From Candidatus Gromoviella agglomerans (GTDB taxonomy: Bacteria; Pseudomonadota; Alphaproteobacteria; CAJXXZ01; G021065005), in NCBI RefSeq assembly GCF_021065005.1, contig NZ_CP069247.1:372001-436000 (forward strand): a DNA stretch of 64,000 nucleotides, in the 5' to 3' direction. The stretch's first letter is position 1. Every line of letters begins with the position of its first letter. This document shows, one piece after another, positions 1 to 10,305 of the stretch. The notes under the pieces were generated by a model. The model did not search any database, was not told the DNA's origin, and saw nothing but the letters and a program-made list of their open reading frames with translations. A program made the translations under genes and the position numbers.

Positions 1-257
1 TCATAAGATCGAGAAATAAACTCAATTTCCTTAGACAAGATGTCATCACTTTTTTTCGTATATTCTTTCATTTGCTTAAAAACATCAGAAATCTCGTACT
101 CTAACTGAGAAATTATAATCTCCTTGCCTTTTATACTGAGTTCTATATCATTTTCATACTCATTACAAGCTACTTTGAACTTAGTGAGGACAGACTTAAA
201 AATAATAGCAATGAAAACAGAAAAAGCTAAAGCACAGACTAAATCGACGACAATCAT
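1..257 (-). CDS. atpF: ATP synthase F0 subunit b (partial, runs off the window edge)
   Basis: An open frame starts at the ATG at 255-257 and continues past base 1, so only the first 85 codons or so are present. The start has a strong Shine-Dalgarno (aaggag) a few bases upstream and overlaps the stop of the preceding b' gene in an ATGA arrangement. The N-terminus is one hydrophobic segment (VDLVCALAFSVFIAIIF) followed by a charged, helix-forming stretch, as expected for the peripheral-stalk b subunit. Assignment rests on this layout and on following atpE and b'; the sequence itself is poorly conserved. Confidence 0.75.
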   Translation of the reverse strand, partial: MIVVDLVCALAFSVFIAIIFKSVLTKFKVACNEYENDIELSIKGKEIIISQLEYEISDVFKQMKEYTKKSDDILSKEIEFISRSY

Positions 258-670
258 TTCACATCTCCTTTACAAGACAAAACAATTTTTTCAGAAAACT
301 CCTCTACAATAAGCTCATGATCACATGAAACAGACTGAATCGAGCGAGAACATAAAAAATCTTTTAGCTCCTGATCCATTTTCAATTTTTCACTTCTCAT
401 AAAATGTTCCTTCTCACCACGAAGTTTTTGTACAACTTGATCAAGCTCTTTTTTCCTTAAACACATCAATTTCTCATTTTCTTGATAAACCATTTGCAGC
501 TTCATCTTTAAATCAGATATTTTTGCATCCATAGCTTCAACTTTTTTATCTCTAAACATAAATATCGAATCCATTCTGTGTAACAAAAAGGCTTTCACAT
601 ACCAAAACATCACAGAGAATGTGACAATAATCCAAAATATCTGAGAAGATATATAATCGAAATATATCAT
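254..670 (-). CDS. atpF2: ATP synthase F0 subunit b'
   Basis: 138 residues. One N-terminal membrane segment (about residues 8-28, IFWIIVTFSVMFWYVKAF) is followed by a long charged coiled-coil region. This is the architecture of the b/b' peripheral stalk that links F0 to F1. The gene lies 15 bp downstream of atpE and overlaps the next b-type gene by 4 bp. Two consecutive b-type genes is the alphaproteobacterial pattern (b' then b). It is short for the family (about 160), and residues beyond the membrane segment are little conserved, so the call depends on context. Confidence 0.8.
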   Translation of the reverse strand: MIYFDYISSQIFWIIVTFSVMFWYVKAFLLHRMDSIFMFRDKKVEAMDAKISDLKMKLQMVYQENEKLMCLRKKELDQVVQKLRGEKEHFMRSEKLKMDQELKDFLCSRSIQSVSCDHELIVEEFSEKIVLSCKGDVK

Positions 671-685
671 ACCACAACCAAAATT

Positions 686-910
686 TTACTTAAATAGTAT
701 CAAAAACGCTATGAGCATTGCAAATAAAGCTACAGCTTCAGTCAGTGCAAATCCCATAAATCCAATAGGCATAACATTCTTTTTGACATCAGGATTTCTA
801 GCAATTGCTTGAATAAGTGCTGAGAATATATTTCCTATGCCTATACCAACACCTAACAAACCAAAAACAGCTAAACCTGCACCAATCATACGAGCTGATT
901 CAAGATCCAT
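686..910 (-). CDS. atpE: ATP synthase F0 subunit c
   Basis: 74 residues from the ATG at 910, which has a GAGGT Shine-Dalgarno upstream; the open frame extends to 931 but that start is less likely. Two hydrophobic helices flank a polar loop ARNPDV, and the second helix carries the proton-binding glutamate in ALTEAVALF. The first helix has the glycine-rich GLLGVGIGIG packing motif of c-ring subunits. It heads the F0 block with b' and b. The a subunit (atpB), which normally precedes it, is instead at 33.6-34.4 kb. Confidence 0.95.
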   Translation of the reverse strand: MDLESARMIGAGLAVFGLLGVGIGIGNIFSALIQAIARNPDVKKNVMPIGFMGFALTEAVALFAMLIAFLILFK

Positions 911-996
911 TTTAACCTCACATAATAACAATTCGTGCCGATTATATCAGAAAAAATTCATGCAAAAAACATTTATACAAATTTTATTGCAATATA

Positions 997-2184
997 CTAG
1001 TCACAATTCTCCTTATGTATTAGCAATTCGTAAGAAACAATCATGCAGATAGCAATAAATACAAAGTACAACGGCATTATATATAATGATCCATTATGAA
1101 TGAATCCCATACACAGAGTGAGAAAAGATATTATTATATAATAACAAAACCCAAATATACTAGAAGCAGTCCCCGTACACCATGTATAGTTTATAAGAGC
1201 TGAAGACAAAGAAGTATGAGATACCATTGAGTGACCAAAAGATAATACAGATTGAGAGATTATCAAACACATAGCCATAGCGTCATTAGGAATTTTATTA
1301 ATAAACAAAGTCGAAGATAATGAGAACAAAGCACTAAAGAGAATCAAAATTAATCCAATCCATATTATGAATTTTCTCGATACTTTATCTGCAATTTGTT
1401 TTGTAAAAATTCCACCAAAGAACGATCCCAACACTATCAGTGTAAAAGTGCTATAGTAAAATCTCTCTTCAATTCTCAAAGTCTCTATCATACAAAATGG
1501 AGCTTCAGCTAAGTAACTGAATCTTATACCATTACAACCTGCAACTAACAGACAAAATCCAATTACTTTTTTGTCTACAATCATAATTTTAAACACACGC
1601 ATTATCTTCACATGATTTCTATTATTATCAAGGTGAGTTTCAGGCATATTTTTACGTATAAAGATCTCCATTAACAATGCAACAAATGCAAGATAAGCAA
1701 ATACTCCAACCAACTTAAAGTTATAGCCAAGCCACAAACCAAATATAGAAGCAATCATCACCAACAACCCAGTATAACTTCCATTCCAAGCATATACTTT
1801 AACTAATTCCTTGCCTGAAAACATATCTCGAATAATCACCTGTCCTAAAACACTACCTATACTCGCACCTACACCCTGAATTGCTCTACAGCACATAAAT
1901 TGTGTGGCGTTTTGGGAAAAAACACATCCCAGACAGCCTAATATAAAACACAATAATCCCCATATGACACAAGCTTTTCTACCAAATGAATCTGACATCT
2001 TTCCCCATACCAATACACCGAACGAAAAAGCTAACAAATATATACTAATCGTGTATTCAGAATTTTCTTCAGAAATACCAAATTTCTTGCACAAAGCAGG
2101 CAGTATGGGAGTATAAACAGTCTCAGATATTTGTGGCAATGCAGATATAAATAGAACAGAGGCTCTAATAATAGCGCTACTCAT
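997..2184 (-). CDS. MFS transporter, Bcr/CflA-like
   Basis: 395 residues with about 12 predicted membrane helices. Motifs of the drug:H+ antiporter branch are visible: YTPILPAL in helix 1, the loop 2-3 motif GKMSDSFGRK, and RAIQGVGASIGSVLGQVIIRD in helices 4-5, which resembles Bcr/CflA proteins. The substrate cannot be told from sequence; intracellular bacteria use many MFS proteins for metabolite exchange with the host, so a non-drug role is possible. It stands alone, 87 bp from atpE on the same strand. Confidence 0.8.
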   Translation of the reverse strand: MSSAIIRASVLFISALPQISETVYTPILPALCKKFGISEENSEYTISIYLLAFSFGVLVWGKMSDSFGRKACVIWGLLCFILGCLGCVFSQNATQFMCCRAIQGVGASIGSVLGQVIIRDMFSGKELVKVYAWNGSYTGLLVMIASIFGLWLGYNFKLVGVFAYLAFVALLMEIFIRKNMPETHLDNNRNHVKIMRVFKIMIVDKKVIGFCLLVAGCNGIRFSYLAEAPFCMIETLRIEERFYYSTFTLIVLGSFFGGIFTKQIADKVSRKFIIWIGLILILFSALFSLSSTLFINKIPNDAMAMCLIISQSVLSFGHSMVSHTSLSSALINYTWCTGTASSIFGFCYYIIISFLTLCMGFIHNGSLYIMPLYFVFIAICMIVSYELLIHKENCD

Positions 2185-2441
2185 AAAACTGTACCTCGTG
2201 GATTATTTTACACACAAATCATACTACCATACAAGAATATTATCAAAGATCCTATCTTACTTTGGGAAAAGTTTTTGATAACTAATTTAATAATGTTACA
2301 AAAACAAATTTAATCATGTGTAAGAATTTCATTAACGAATCTACCCAAACAACAAAAAACATCACTGACTAAAATTGCAAACAAAAAACAAAGATTTCTC
2401 AAATAAGCTCATCTTTATAATCAGTACTGCTATTATCATAT

Positions 2442-2900
2442 TTAAGATTCAGATCCATGATCATCTTCTAGTTTTTCTATCATCAACTTAAATGAAGCGT
2501 CTACAACAGGAAATTTTATATGAATAATATGCTCTCCAACTTTGTTTATTGTCGTACGACGTACATAATTTGATTCAACAAAAATCTTATTTTCTTCTAG
2601 CAAATCCACAATATCTTTAGGAGATACCGCTCCATACAAGCTTCCCATATGATTCGCACTTCTAACAATAGTCAAAGTACCAAGTTCATTAATTCGCTGA
2701 GCTAGCTGAATATATCTCTGATTTCTCTCAAAATCTTTCTCTTTTATTTTCTCTAAATCCATCGATATTTTCTTTTTATTGCCTTCTGTTGGATAAACAG
2801 CAACTCCAGAGTTGATAAGATACTTTGCATAACCATTCTTCACAAAAATAACATCTCCAGGATTTGCATTTCTCAATCTACGCAGTAATAACACATTCAT
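2442..2900 (-). CDS. rplI: 50S ribosomal protein L9
   Basis: 152 residues, full length. The N-terminal RNA-binding domain shows the L9 pattern (NVLLLRR..NANPGDVIFVKNGYAKYLI), followed by the long connecting helix and the C-terminal domain (GSLYGAVSPKDIV). In most bacteria rplI follows rpsF and rpsR; here it is alone, while the S6/S18 gene is about 49 kb away at 51.8 kb. The start ATG at 2900 is the natural N-terminus for the family. Confidence 0.95.
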   Translation of the reverse strand: MNVLLLRRLRNANPGDVIFVKNGYAKYLINSGVAVYPTEGNKKKISMDLEKIKEKDFERNQRYIQLAQRINELGTLTIVRSANHMGSLYGAVSPKDIVDLLEENKIFVESNYVRRTTINKVGEHIIHIKFPVVDASFKLMIEKLEDDHGSES

Positions 2901-3024
2901 TTGTCATAATCTCATAAAATCATGTAAGATATTAAAACTTATTCTCAAATACGTCAAATAATTAGCATTGATTGTGGTAAAAAAATATATACACTTAAGT
3001 GTAATATGCCTTATATTTTCTTCA

Positions 3025-3621
3025 TTGAAGTTGAATTCATCAAAAATTGTTGTAATATCCGGTGCATCAGGCTGTGGAAAATCCTCAATCATAAAGCATT
3101 TGTTGAAGAGAAATGAGAATACTTGCTTCTCTGTATCTTATACAACCAGATCCTCTCGAGCAAATGAAGTAGATGGGATTGATTACTTTTTTGTCTCTGA
3201 TGAAACAATGACATCTATGATAAAAAACAATCAAATTGTTGAGTACACAAAAAATTTTGGCAATACATACGGAACATCTGCAATCAATATTCATCAAGCA
3301 ATTTCAAAAGGCATGAACATAATATGCGATGTAGATGAAAGCGGAGCAAAAAAAATCAGTGAATTTGCTCACATGCAAAATATTGAGTGCATAACAATCT
3401 GGATTGATGTGAATAAAGATGAAATTATAGATCGTATAAAAAAAAGAGGATATGATGTCGAGAGAAGATCTTCTTCAATTTTAGATGATTACTCTTCAGT
3501 AAATGAAAAATATGATTTTTTAGTGAAAAACGAGAATGTACTAGAAGCTGTAATGATAATCGAAAAAATAATTAATCAAAATTTGCACGAATCAAAATCC
3601 ATCACTAAAAGCCAAACATAA
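3025..3621 (+). CDS. gmk: Guanylate kinase
   Basis: Phosphorylates GMP to GDP with ATP. The P-loop GASGCGKSS, the GMP-binding segment SYTTRSSRANEVDGIDYFF and the lid-region R residues (RIKKRGYD) are all present. The start is uncertain: the frame is open from a TTG at 2968 with no ATG before the P-loop. The TTG at 3025 gives the usual few residues before the first beta strand and is preferred here. No clear Shine-Dalgarno precedes either. The extra upstream codons would encode a hydrophobic tail foreign to the family. Confidence 0.9.
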   Translation: MKLNSSKIVVISGASGCGKSSIIKHLLKRNENTCFSVSYTTRSSRANEVDGIDYFFVSDETMTSMIKNNQIVEYTKNFGNTYGTSAINIHQAISKGMNIICDVDESGAKKISEFAHMQNIECITIWIDVNKDEIIDRIKKRGYDVERRSSSILDDYSSVNEKYDFLVKNENVLEAVMIIEKIINQNLHESKSITKSQT

Positions 3622-3716
3622 ACCTTTCTCACTGATACAATTTCAAAAAATAATTAATGAGTTGACAAAAATGCAAAAATTGATGTACTGAATTATAAAG
3701 ACATATAAAGTAAAAA

Positions 3717-4649
3717 ATGAATAAGATATTGGTAATTGGATCAGGTCCAGCCGGATGCACAGCTGCAATATATTGCTCTAGAGCACTCTTAGATACATAC
3801 ATGCTTATCGGTGATCAACCTGGAGGTCAATTGACAATCACATCTGAAGTTGAAAATTATCCTGGATTTATCGACTCAATACATGGACCAATTTTGATGC
3901 AAAATATGATCGAACAATCAAAAAAAGTTGGTACTAAGATAATCGAAGGAAACGCAACATCAATAGAAAAAGTAGGACTCAAATTCCAAGTACATTATGA
4001 GTACGCTGGCGAAAAAAATTTAAATACATTTGATGCAATCATTATATGCACCGGAGCACAAGCAAAACATCTAGGAATCGAGAGTGAAAAGGATTACTGG
4101 GGCTATGGATTATCAATGTGCGCAACATGTGATGGACCTTTTTTTAGAAACAAAGAAATACTCGTTGTCGGAGGAGGAAATACTGCAATGGAAGAAGCTC
4201 TGTTTTTATCAAATATATGCAAATCGATCACAATTTTACATAGAAGAGACTCATTTCGCGCAGAAAAAATAATGATTAATCGCGTAATGGAAAAGCAAAA
4301 TATAAACATCATGTGGAATACAGAGCTAAAAACCATACATGGCGACAAAAAAGTCACATCTGCAACAGTGTTTAATAACAAAACAAACATTGAAAGTAAA
4401 ATCCAATGCGATGGAATATTTGTAGCAATCGGACATAAACCGAACACAGAAATCGTAAAAAATCTTCTGGAACTAGATTCCGATGGGTACATTATAACAA
4501 ACAAAAGCGACTTGTATAAGACAATGACTAGTATGCCAGGTATATTTGCCGCAGGAGATGTATGCGATAAAACGTATAGACAAGCAGTAACAGCAGCTGG
4601 AATGGGATGCATGGCAGCTCTCAACGTGCAGAAATATTTGGATACATAA
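3717..4649 (+). CDS. trxB: Thioredoxin reductase
   Basis: 310 residues, typical length. N-terminal FAD-binding GSGPAGCTAA (residues 8-17), the redox-active CATC at residues 135-138, the NADPH-binding GGGNTAMEEA (about 152-161) and the C-terminal FAD motif GIFAAGDVCD are all intact. It should transfer electrons from NADPH to thioredoxin. It is a single gene with no partner next to it; thioredoxin itself is not in this window. Confidence 0.97.
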   Translation: MNKILVIGSGPAGCTAAIYCSRALLDTYMLIGDQPGGQLTITSEVENYPGFIDSIHGPILMQNMIEQSKKVGTKIIEGNATSIEKVGLKFQVHYEYAGEKNLNTFDAIIICTGAQAKHLGIESEKDYWGYGLSMCATCDGPFFRNKEILVVGGGNTAMEEALFLSNICKSITILHRRDSFRAEKIMINRVMEKQNINIMWNTELKTIHGDKKVTSATVFNNKTNIESKIQCDGIFVAIGHKPNTEIVKNLLELDSDGYIITNKSDLYKTMTSMPGIFAAGDVCDKTYRQAVTAAGMGCMAALNVQKYLDT

Positions 4650-4798
4650 TTATTTGATTCATCTCTTGCTTCAAGAAATGGTAAATTTACAACTTTATCA
4701 ATGAAATTACTCACTACAAAAATTAAAGAGCTAAAATTTATATTGCAATTTTAAGATACATGTATACATTATAATTCACGCTTAATCATAGAAAATTT

Positions 4799-5572
4799 AT
4801 GAACAGTAATGAATTAGGCTTACCCATATTTTATCAAAAATTTCCACAGTACTTTGATAGATTGAATAATCACTATACGGACCTCAAAAACGAAGTTGTA
4901 GAAAAAATTTTGCAAAAATATGAAGTAAAAACTGTTTTAGACATGACTTGCGGAACAGGAGCACAAGTTTTATATCTATCTAAATTAGGATATCAAATAG
5001 TTGGGTCAGATTTCAGTCCAGATTTGACAAAAATAGCTAAGGAAAAAGCGGCAAAAATTTCTGCAAATTGTGATTTTTTGAATGGAGATGTTCGCACTAT
5101 AAAAGTTGGTAATTTTGATGCTGTCATTACTATAGATAATGCAATAGGTCATCTTACTCAGAGCGATTTCGAAATTGCTATAAGAAATATTCATCAAAAT
5201 CTCAGTAATAACGGCATTTACGTATTTGATATTTTGAATCTAGATTCAATGACCGATGATATAATTCAAGCAGATAATAACCGTATGAGTACAACAAGCT
5301 TTGCAATTGATGGCACAGAAATTCACCAATCTAGATACGCATATATTGATAGAAAAAACGGTTACTTCACATCAGAAGATGATTTTATAATTAATGATGA
5401 GAATATAAAGAACAAGTGTACGCTGAAAATTTACACTATGAATGATCTACAATCTATTTTGAATAAAAATGGGTTTCAAGTAATTGAGCAACATAAAGTT
5501 GATGCTTACACATTTGAAGAAAGCGAGAATGGTTATAGTATAATCACAATTGCAAGAAAAACGATTTTTTAA
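4799..5572 (+). CDS. Class I SAM-dependent methyltransferase, substrate unknown
   Basis: 257 residues. The Rossmann-fold SAM site is clear: motif I VLDMTCGTGAQ (about residues 45-55), the acidic end of beta 2 in IVGSDFSPD, and a motif II/III region FDAVITIDNAIGHL. The C-terminal half has no diagnostic substrate motif. The general pattern resembles small-molecule methyltransferases of the Methyltransf_25 type rather than rRNA enzymes, but this is a weak inference. It is flanked by intergenic DNA on both sides. Confidence 0.75.
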   Translation: MNSNELGLPIFYQKFPQYFDRLNNHYTDLKNEVVEKILQKYEVKTVLDMTCGTGAQVLYLSKLGYQIVGSDFSPDLTKIAKEKAAKISANCDFLNGDVRTIKVGNFDAVITIDNAIGHLTQSDFEIAIRNIHQNLSNNGIYVFDILNLDSMTDDIIQADNNRMSTTSFAIDGTEIHQSRYAYIDRKNGYFTSEDDFIINDENIKNKCTLKIYTMNDLQSILNKNGFQVIEQHKVDAYTFEESENGYSIITIARKTIF

Positions 5573-5742
5573 ATTCTTAATAAAGATTTCAATAAAGAAT
5601 ATGATTTTTGACTTTCATTAATTAATCACTCGTCACAGCGCATTGTGTACTCTGTTGGATTTAAACAAACTCAAATGAGATGCAATGATTTCAAAACAAC
5701 TCAGAAATACAATAATTTTTCAAAAAAACCAACCTCATAAGG

Positions 5743-7497
5743 TTATATTCTGACTCCATTATGTGCCTGAATGTTCCACAATTCTTTATAAAGAATGCAA
5801 TTATCTATCAGATAATCATGAGTACCACTTGCAATTATTCTTCCTTTATCAAAAACTAGAATTCTATCCATTTTGACAATATTGCACAATCTGTGAGCTA
5901 TAGTAATCACTGTTTTATTCTTAACTATAGATACCATCGATTCATTTACCTGCTTTTCTGTTATCAAATCAAGCTGAGATGTAGATTCATCTAAAACGAT
6001 GATCTTAAAATTGCCTAAGATAGCTCTCGCTATACATATTCTTTGCTTCTCTCCACCAGATAGTCTAGCACCATCATCTCCAATAACAGTATCATACCCG
6101 TTAGGCAATTTCATTATAAAATCGTGAGCAATCGCTTTTTTCGCAGCATCAACCAAATCTTCATGACTAGATCTTGGATTTGCATACATTATATTTTCTC
6201 TAATGGATCTTTGAAATAACATAGGTTCTTGAGGAACATATCCTATAAATGAGTTTATTCCGTCTCCAGGAATAGAAGATATATCTTGATCATCAATAAG
6301 AATTTTACCTTTTGTTGGATGGTATATTCCAAGAAGCAAGTTAACGAAAGTTGATTTGCCAGCACCAGAGTAACCAACAATTCCGATTTTCTCTCCAGCT
6401 TCTATCAACAGAGATTTTGTTTCAAAAGCAGAAATACTATCATTATACTTAAATGACACATTAGAAAATTCAATTTTTCCTTCAGAAATTAATACATTTG
6501 ATTTTATAGTATTTGATTCTGATCTCAGACAAATATCAGGATGTTGAATGGACAGAAGTGCTTGATTCATTTTTCCAACTTCATGAAACAATTTCGACAA
6601 ATCTATCGCAACTTCCCAAAATCTTGATGCAACAATCGTGTTAACTGGTATTACATTCACAAAATCAGTGATAGTACAAACTCCAGACTTATAACCATCT
6701 ACCAAAATATATATCGAATAGAATTGAATTAACAAATATGATATACCATAGTATGTAAAAACAATAAAATAAAAGTACCGAAGCTGAAAATCAGCTTGGC
6801 GAATTTTTTCCAATTCCTTTTCCATTAATCTCTTTTCATGATTCTCATTCTTGAATATCTTCACACTCAAAATATTGCCAAAGATATCTACGACCTTACC
6901 AATCATCATAGATATCTTACTGTAAATATCAGATGCCATAAAATTTATTTTCTTTGAAATCAATAAGCTAAAAGTTAGAAAGGAAATAACCCAGAGTAAC
7001 ATTATAATTCCCAATTTAGTGGATGATTGAGAAACTACGTATACACTCACCAATAAAAACATGAATTTCGGCAGCAGTTCTTCAAATATTATTTCCATAA
7101 TTTTTCCTATTGTACTTGCAAAATTCTCTACTTTATTTGATAAATTTCCGATCATATGCTCTGTAAAGAACTTATAACTTTTATCGATTAAATTATCGAT
7201 CGCATACTGAGAGGCAGATTTTCTTATATTAGAATCAAATTTTGCTGTAATGAAGTATCCATCTAATCTATATTGCACAAATAACATCACCTCAAATATT
7301 ATCAAGCACAATATCGGCCAAGAAGATAAAGTGATTGCATTACCTGCAGCTGCGTAGTCCACTAATGACTTCATAAGGTATATTATAACAGGCTCAGATG
7401 CTACAGAAGTTGCTGTAAAAATCATCAGCAAGACGTACCACTTATGCTTAAGTATCGTATTGATTATGTATGGTATCACTCCAGGCTTATTAGCCAT
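5743..7497 (-). CDS. ABC transporter half-molecule (permease fused to ATPase)
   Basis: 584 residues in the ABCB/MsbA layout. An N-terminal membrane domain with about six helices (residues 15-310) is fused to a nucleotide-binding domain. Walker A is GYSGAGKST (375-383), the signature LSGGEKQR (479-486), Walker B IIVLDEST (499-506) and the switch histidine lies in TIAHRL. It probably works as a homodimeric exporter of a lipid, peptide or drug. Nothing nearby identifies the substrate, and it has no exporter-linked peptidase domain. Confidence 0.88.
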   Translation of the reverse strand: MANKPGVIPYIINTILKHKWYVLLMIFTATSVASEPVIIYLMKSLVDYAAAGNAITLSSWPILCLIIFEVMLFVQYRLDGYFITAKFDSNIRKSASQYAIDNLIDKSYKFFTEHMIGNLSNKVENFASTIGKIMEIIFEELLPKFMFLLVSVYVVSQSSTKLGIIMLLWVISFLTFSLLISKKINFMASDIYSKISMMIGKVVDIFGNILSVKIFKNENHEKRLMEKELEKIRQADFQLRYFYFIVFTYYGISYLLIQFYSIYILVDGYKSGVCTITDFVNVIPVNTIVASRFWEVAIDLSKLFHEVGKMNQALLSIQHPDICLRSESNTIKSNVLISEGKIEFSNVSFKYNDSISAFETKSLLIEAGEKIGIVGYSGAGKSTFVNLLLGIYHPTKGKILIDDQDISSIPGDGINSFIGYVPQEPMLFQRSIRENIMYANPRSSHEDLVDAAKKAIAHDFIMKLPNGYDTVIGDDGARLSGGEKQRICIARAILGNFKIIVLDESTSQLDLITEKQVNESMVSIVKNKTVITIAHRLCNIVKMDRILVFDKGRIIASGTHDYLIDNCILYKELWNIQAHNGVRI

Positions 7498-7692
7498 ACC
7501 CTTTCTATTTTTATGAATATGGCTCAGATTGTATATGATTTTTATACCTCAGTAAAGGATGCATTTTCTTCTTTGATTTACTTATATCTCTTGGTCAATA
7601 GATAACTGATCAATAAATCATATGAAACAATTTCAAAATCTGCTAACAATTTATAGTTTTTATTTTAATTTCATGTTACAATCTCAATTCGT

Positions 7693-7779
7693 GGAGAGGT
7701 GCCAGAGCGGTTGAATGGGGCGGTCTCGAAAACCGTTGTACTTATATAAGTATCGAGGGTTCGAATCCCTCCCTCTCTT
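7693..7779 (+). tRNA. tRNA-Ser (anticodon CGA)
   Basis: A cloverleaf with a long variable arm, as in class II serine tRNAs. The 7-bp acceptor stem pairs GGAGAGG with CCTCTCT (first pair G-U), the T arm is gaggg-TTCGAAT-ccctc, and the anticodon loop is CTCGAAA, giving CGA. The discriminator appears to be T rather than the usual G of bacterial serine tRNAs. CCA is not encoded. Confidence 0.92.
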
Positions 7780-8101
7780 TAGATTTTTTATGTATTATGA
7801 ACTTTGTTAGCAATTTTTTCTATAAAAGTTTATATGTTATTTGCACTATCTATTTTCGAAAGAATTTTTTTCATCAATACACAAGCATTTTATTACATCT
7901 CTTGTTATTTGTTTTCACTTCTATAGGAAATTAACCAAAAATTCTTTATAAAAACACGAATGGTATTTTTAACACAAAGAGAGTAAGTTGATACAAAAAA
8001 ACATTCAACAAAACTTATTCATGAGCTTCTTAAAAGATTGAATATCAAAAAGACAGATTGAAATTAATTTTTCACTAACGATATACAGTACAAAAGTTGA
8101 A
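7780..8101. other. Intergenic DNA, no gene recognised
   Basis: About 320 bp of AT-rich DNA between tRNA-Ser and the 3' end of sodB. Both strands are interrupted by stops and no RNA motif was recognised. A weak A+T-rich tract runs through it; nothing specific can be claimed. Confidence 0.5.
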
Positions 8102-8710
8102 TTAGGCAATTAAATTTTCATTAACAAAGTTCCAGTTCACAAAATCCCACATGCTATCAAGATATACTCCTCTATTATTTCTATAATCTATGTAATACGA
8201 ATGTTCCCACAAATCACATACAAATAGAGGACGTAATTGTCTGAATAATGGAATATCAGCATTTTGAGTGCAAGTTATTTCCAATTCAGCTTTTTGATCT
8301 ACAACCAACCAACACCATCCGCTTCCAAAGTGAGAAATTGCTGCTTTTTTGAATTCATTTTTAAAATTATCGATAGACTCATACTTTTCGCAAATTTTTT
8401 CCTTCAAAGTCATAGGAATTTCTATTTTTTCTCTCGATAGTCCAAACCAATAAAAATTATGATTCCATGCTTGAGCAGCATTATTAAAAATCGACATCAT
8501 GTTTGGTAAATCAATTGATGCACGAGCCTGTAATATCACTTTCATCAATCCATCATTATCATTTATAGATTCATCGATTCGAGATACAGAAAGCATTGCA
8601 TTCAAGTTATTTATATATCCTAAATGATGCTTTCCATAATGGTAATCTATAGTTTCTTTTGACAAAAATGGCTCAAGCGAATCAAAAGGCAATTTGATTA
8701 AAGAAAACAT
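8102..8710 (-). CDS. sodB: Superoxide dismutase, Fe/Mn type
   Basis: 202 residues. The N-terminal helix carries the first metal ligand in YHYGKHHLGYINNLN, the second lies in QAWNHNFYW, and the C-terminal pair is in DLWEHSYYIDYRN. The glycine-tryptophan block GSGWCWLV matches SodB. It converts superoxide to peroxide and oxygen in the cytoplasm. Iron versus manganese preference cannot be fixed by eye, although alphaproteobacterial relatives are mostly iron enzymes. Confidence 0.95.
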   Translation of the reverse strand: MFSLIKLPFDSLEPFLSKETIDYHYGKHHLGYINNLNAMLSVSRIDESINDNDGLMKVILQARASIDLPNMMSIFNNAAQAWNHNFYWFGLSREKIEIPMTLKEKICEKYESIDNFKNEFKKAAISHFGSGWCWLVVDQKAELEITCTQNADIPLFRQLRPLFVCDLWEHSYYIDYRNNRGVYLDSMWDFVNWNFVNENLIA

Positions 8711-8905
8711 AATCTAGGACAAAACATATTTGCTATTATGTCGTAATTTTAATACGATTTCAATTTTTTTATTCTTATATTCATATGTTATCAACAGAAT
8801 AATTGACTCAGATTCAAGCAATATTATAATTAACAACATATTGTTAGTAAAAAATTTTAAAAAGCTATTTCAAATTCTCAAAAATTTTGTTAGATTTATT
8901 TGAGT

Positions 8906-8981
8906 TCCTCGGTAGCTCAGCAGGCAGAGCAAGTGACTGTTAATCACTGGGTCGTAGGTTCGAATCCTGCCCGGGGAGCCA
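8906..8981 (+). tRNA. tRNA-Asn (anticodon GTT)
   Basis: Full cloverleaf: acceptor TCCTCGG with CCGGGGA, T arm gtagg-TTCGAAT-cctgc, anticodon loop CTGTTAA. The discriminator G is followed by an encoded CCA. Confidence 0.96.
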
Positions 8982-9158
8982 TTTTTTGTTTTAACTAGTT
9001 TTACGTGTTTTTGCAAAGTTATCTTTTGAATTAATATTCTTTAGTCAGATTTGTAAAAAAATCATTAACATCAACTAAATTCAAGTTTTTTTTCAAAATA
9101 TACATTCAAATAGATCTACGAAATATGTATCATGATTCATTACTCTCATTGATTGTCG

Positions 9159-10001
9159 ATGAATAAAGTTGCATTAGTATCAAAAATTCTATCTAGCACA
9201 ATATACGCAATAAACAACGCATTTACTAAATTCATATCCACAAATGGAGTCAATAACTTGGTATTTATAGATACTCTTTTATGCACAATCACAACGATAA
9301 TAACAATAAAAATCAAGAAATTATCTTTCAAAACTAATTTTTTCAAATATCATTTTTTGCGCGGAATAGTATATGCTTTTGCGACTATGATGTGGTTTTC
9401 TTCTTTGAAAAACTTACCTATAGGAGTTGTTACTACAATCGGGGCTAGCAGCCCTATTTGGACTATTTTGGGGAGTATAATATTCCTGAATGAAAAGTTC
9501 ACTAAAATAAAATTTTTAGCAGTAATTTTGGGAATTGTTGGATCTATCATCATGATTTATGAAAAGATGGCATTTTCTATATCAATCGATATTTACCTCT
9601 TCATGCCAATACTTGCCAACATAGCATACGCAGCTTGTAATATCTTAGCAAGAAAAGTTAAGACAGAAGACGAATACATAACTACATTTTATCAATTATT
9701 TTTCGCTTTACCAATAATTGCCATATTTTTTGGAGTAAATTTATCAGTATTATGTGAATTTAACTGCATTGCCTTGGCTATATTGTGTCAATCTATTATG
9801 AGAACAATCTCATATATTCTATCTACAAGAGCAATAAAATATGCAGAAGTCATATCTCTTATTCCAATTGGAATGATCAGACCCTTCATAGGTTATATAA
9901 TTGGAATATCTTTATTTCATGAAGCAATCAGCATGAATCAAGTTATTGGAACGATTACAATATTAATGTCTGTTCTGATTGGAGCAAAAATAAAAGAATA
10001 G
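9159..10001 (+). CDS. DMT-superfamily (EamA) transporter
   Basis: 280 residues with about ten hydrophobic helices in two EamA repeats. The motif VVTTIGASSPIWTILGSIIFLNEK in the first repeat and AEVISLIPIGMIRPFIGY in the second are typical of drug/metabolite transporters such as the rickettsial SAM carrier type. The ATG at 9159 is preferred to a TTG two codons upstream. A closely related paralogue lies downstream at 10306, so this is a tandem duplication. The substrate is unknown; metabolite uptake from the host is a reasonable inference. Confidence 0.82.
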   Translation: MNKVALVSKILSSTIYAINNAFTKFISTNGVNNLVFIDTLLCTITTIITIKIKKLSFKTNFFKYHFLRGIVYAFATMMWFSSLKNLPIGVVTTIGASSPIWTILGSIIFLNEKFTKIKFLAVILGIVGSIIMIYEKMAFSISIDIYLFMPILANIAYAACNILARKVKTEDEYITTFYQLFFALPIIAIFFGVNLSVLCEFNCIALAILCQSIMRTISYILSTRAIKYAEVISLIPIGMIRPFIGYIIGISLFHEAISMNQVIGTITILMSVLIGAKIKE

Positions 10002-10305
10002 TTTTCATCTAATCATGAATAATATTTCAAGTCTGTTTTTCATCAAAATTTGATTAATGCAAGATGATTTTATATGAAAGATTTTTTCATTTATTGCATT
10101 GAGTTATTTTTTAATCCCAATATTCTAGTCGCATTTGAAATGCATTGTTAGCGATAGATAATATATTTACTGCACGATCTTGATTTGGACTTTAAATTTT
10201 TCATTTATTTGACTATTTCTTAAACGATTACTTAATTATCAAACTAATATTTACATAAATTAATCCTATATGCAATAATCATGCCGAAAGGTTAAAAAAA
10301 CTGAT

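Noticed and set aside
4103-4714. 203-codon minus-strand frame across trxB
   Set aside because: Antisense to a well-supported trxB, with no similarity to any protein family.
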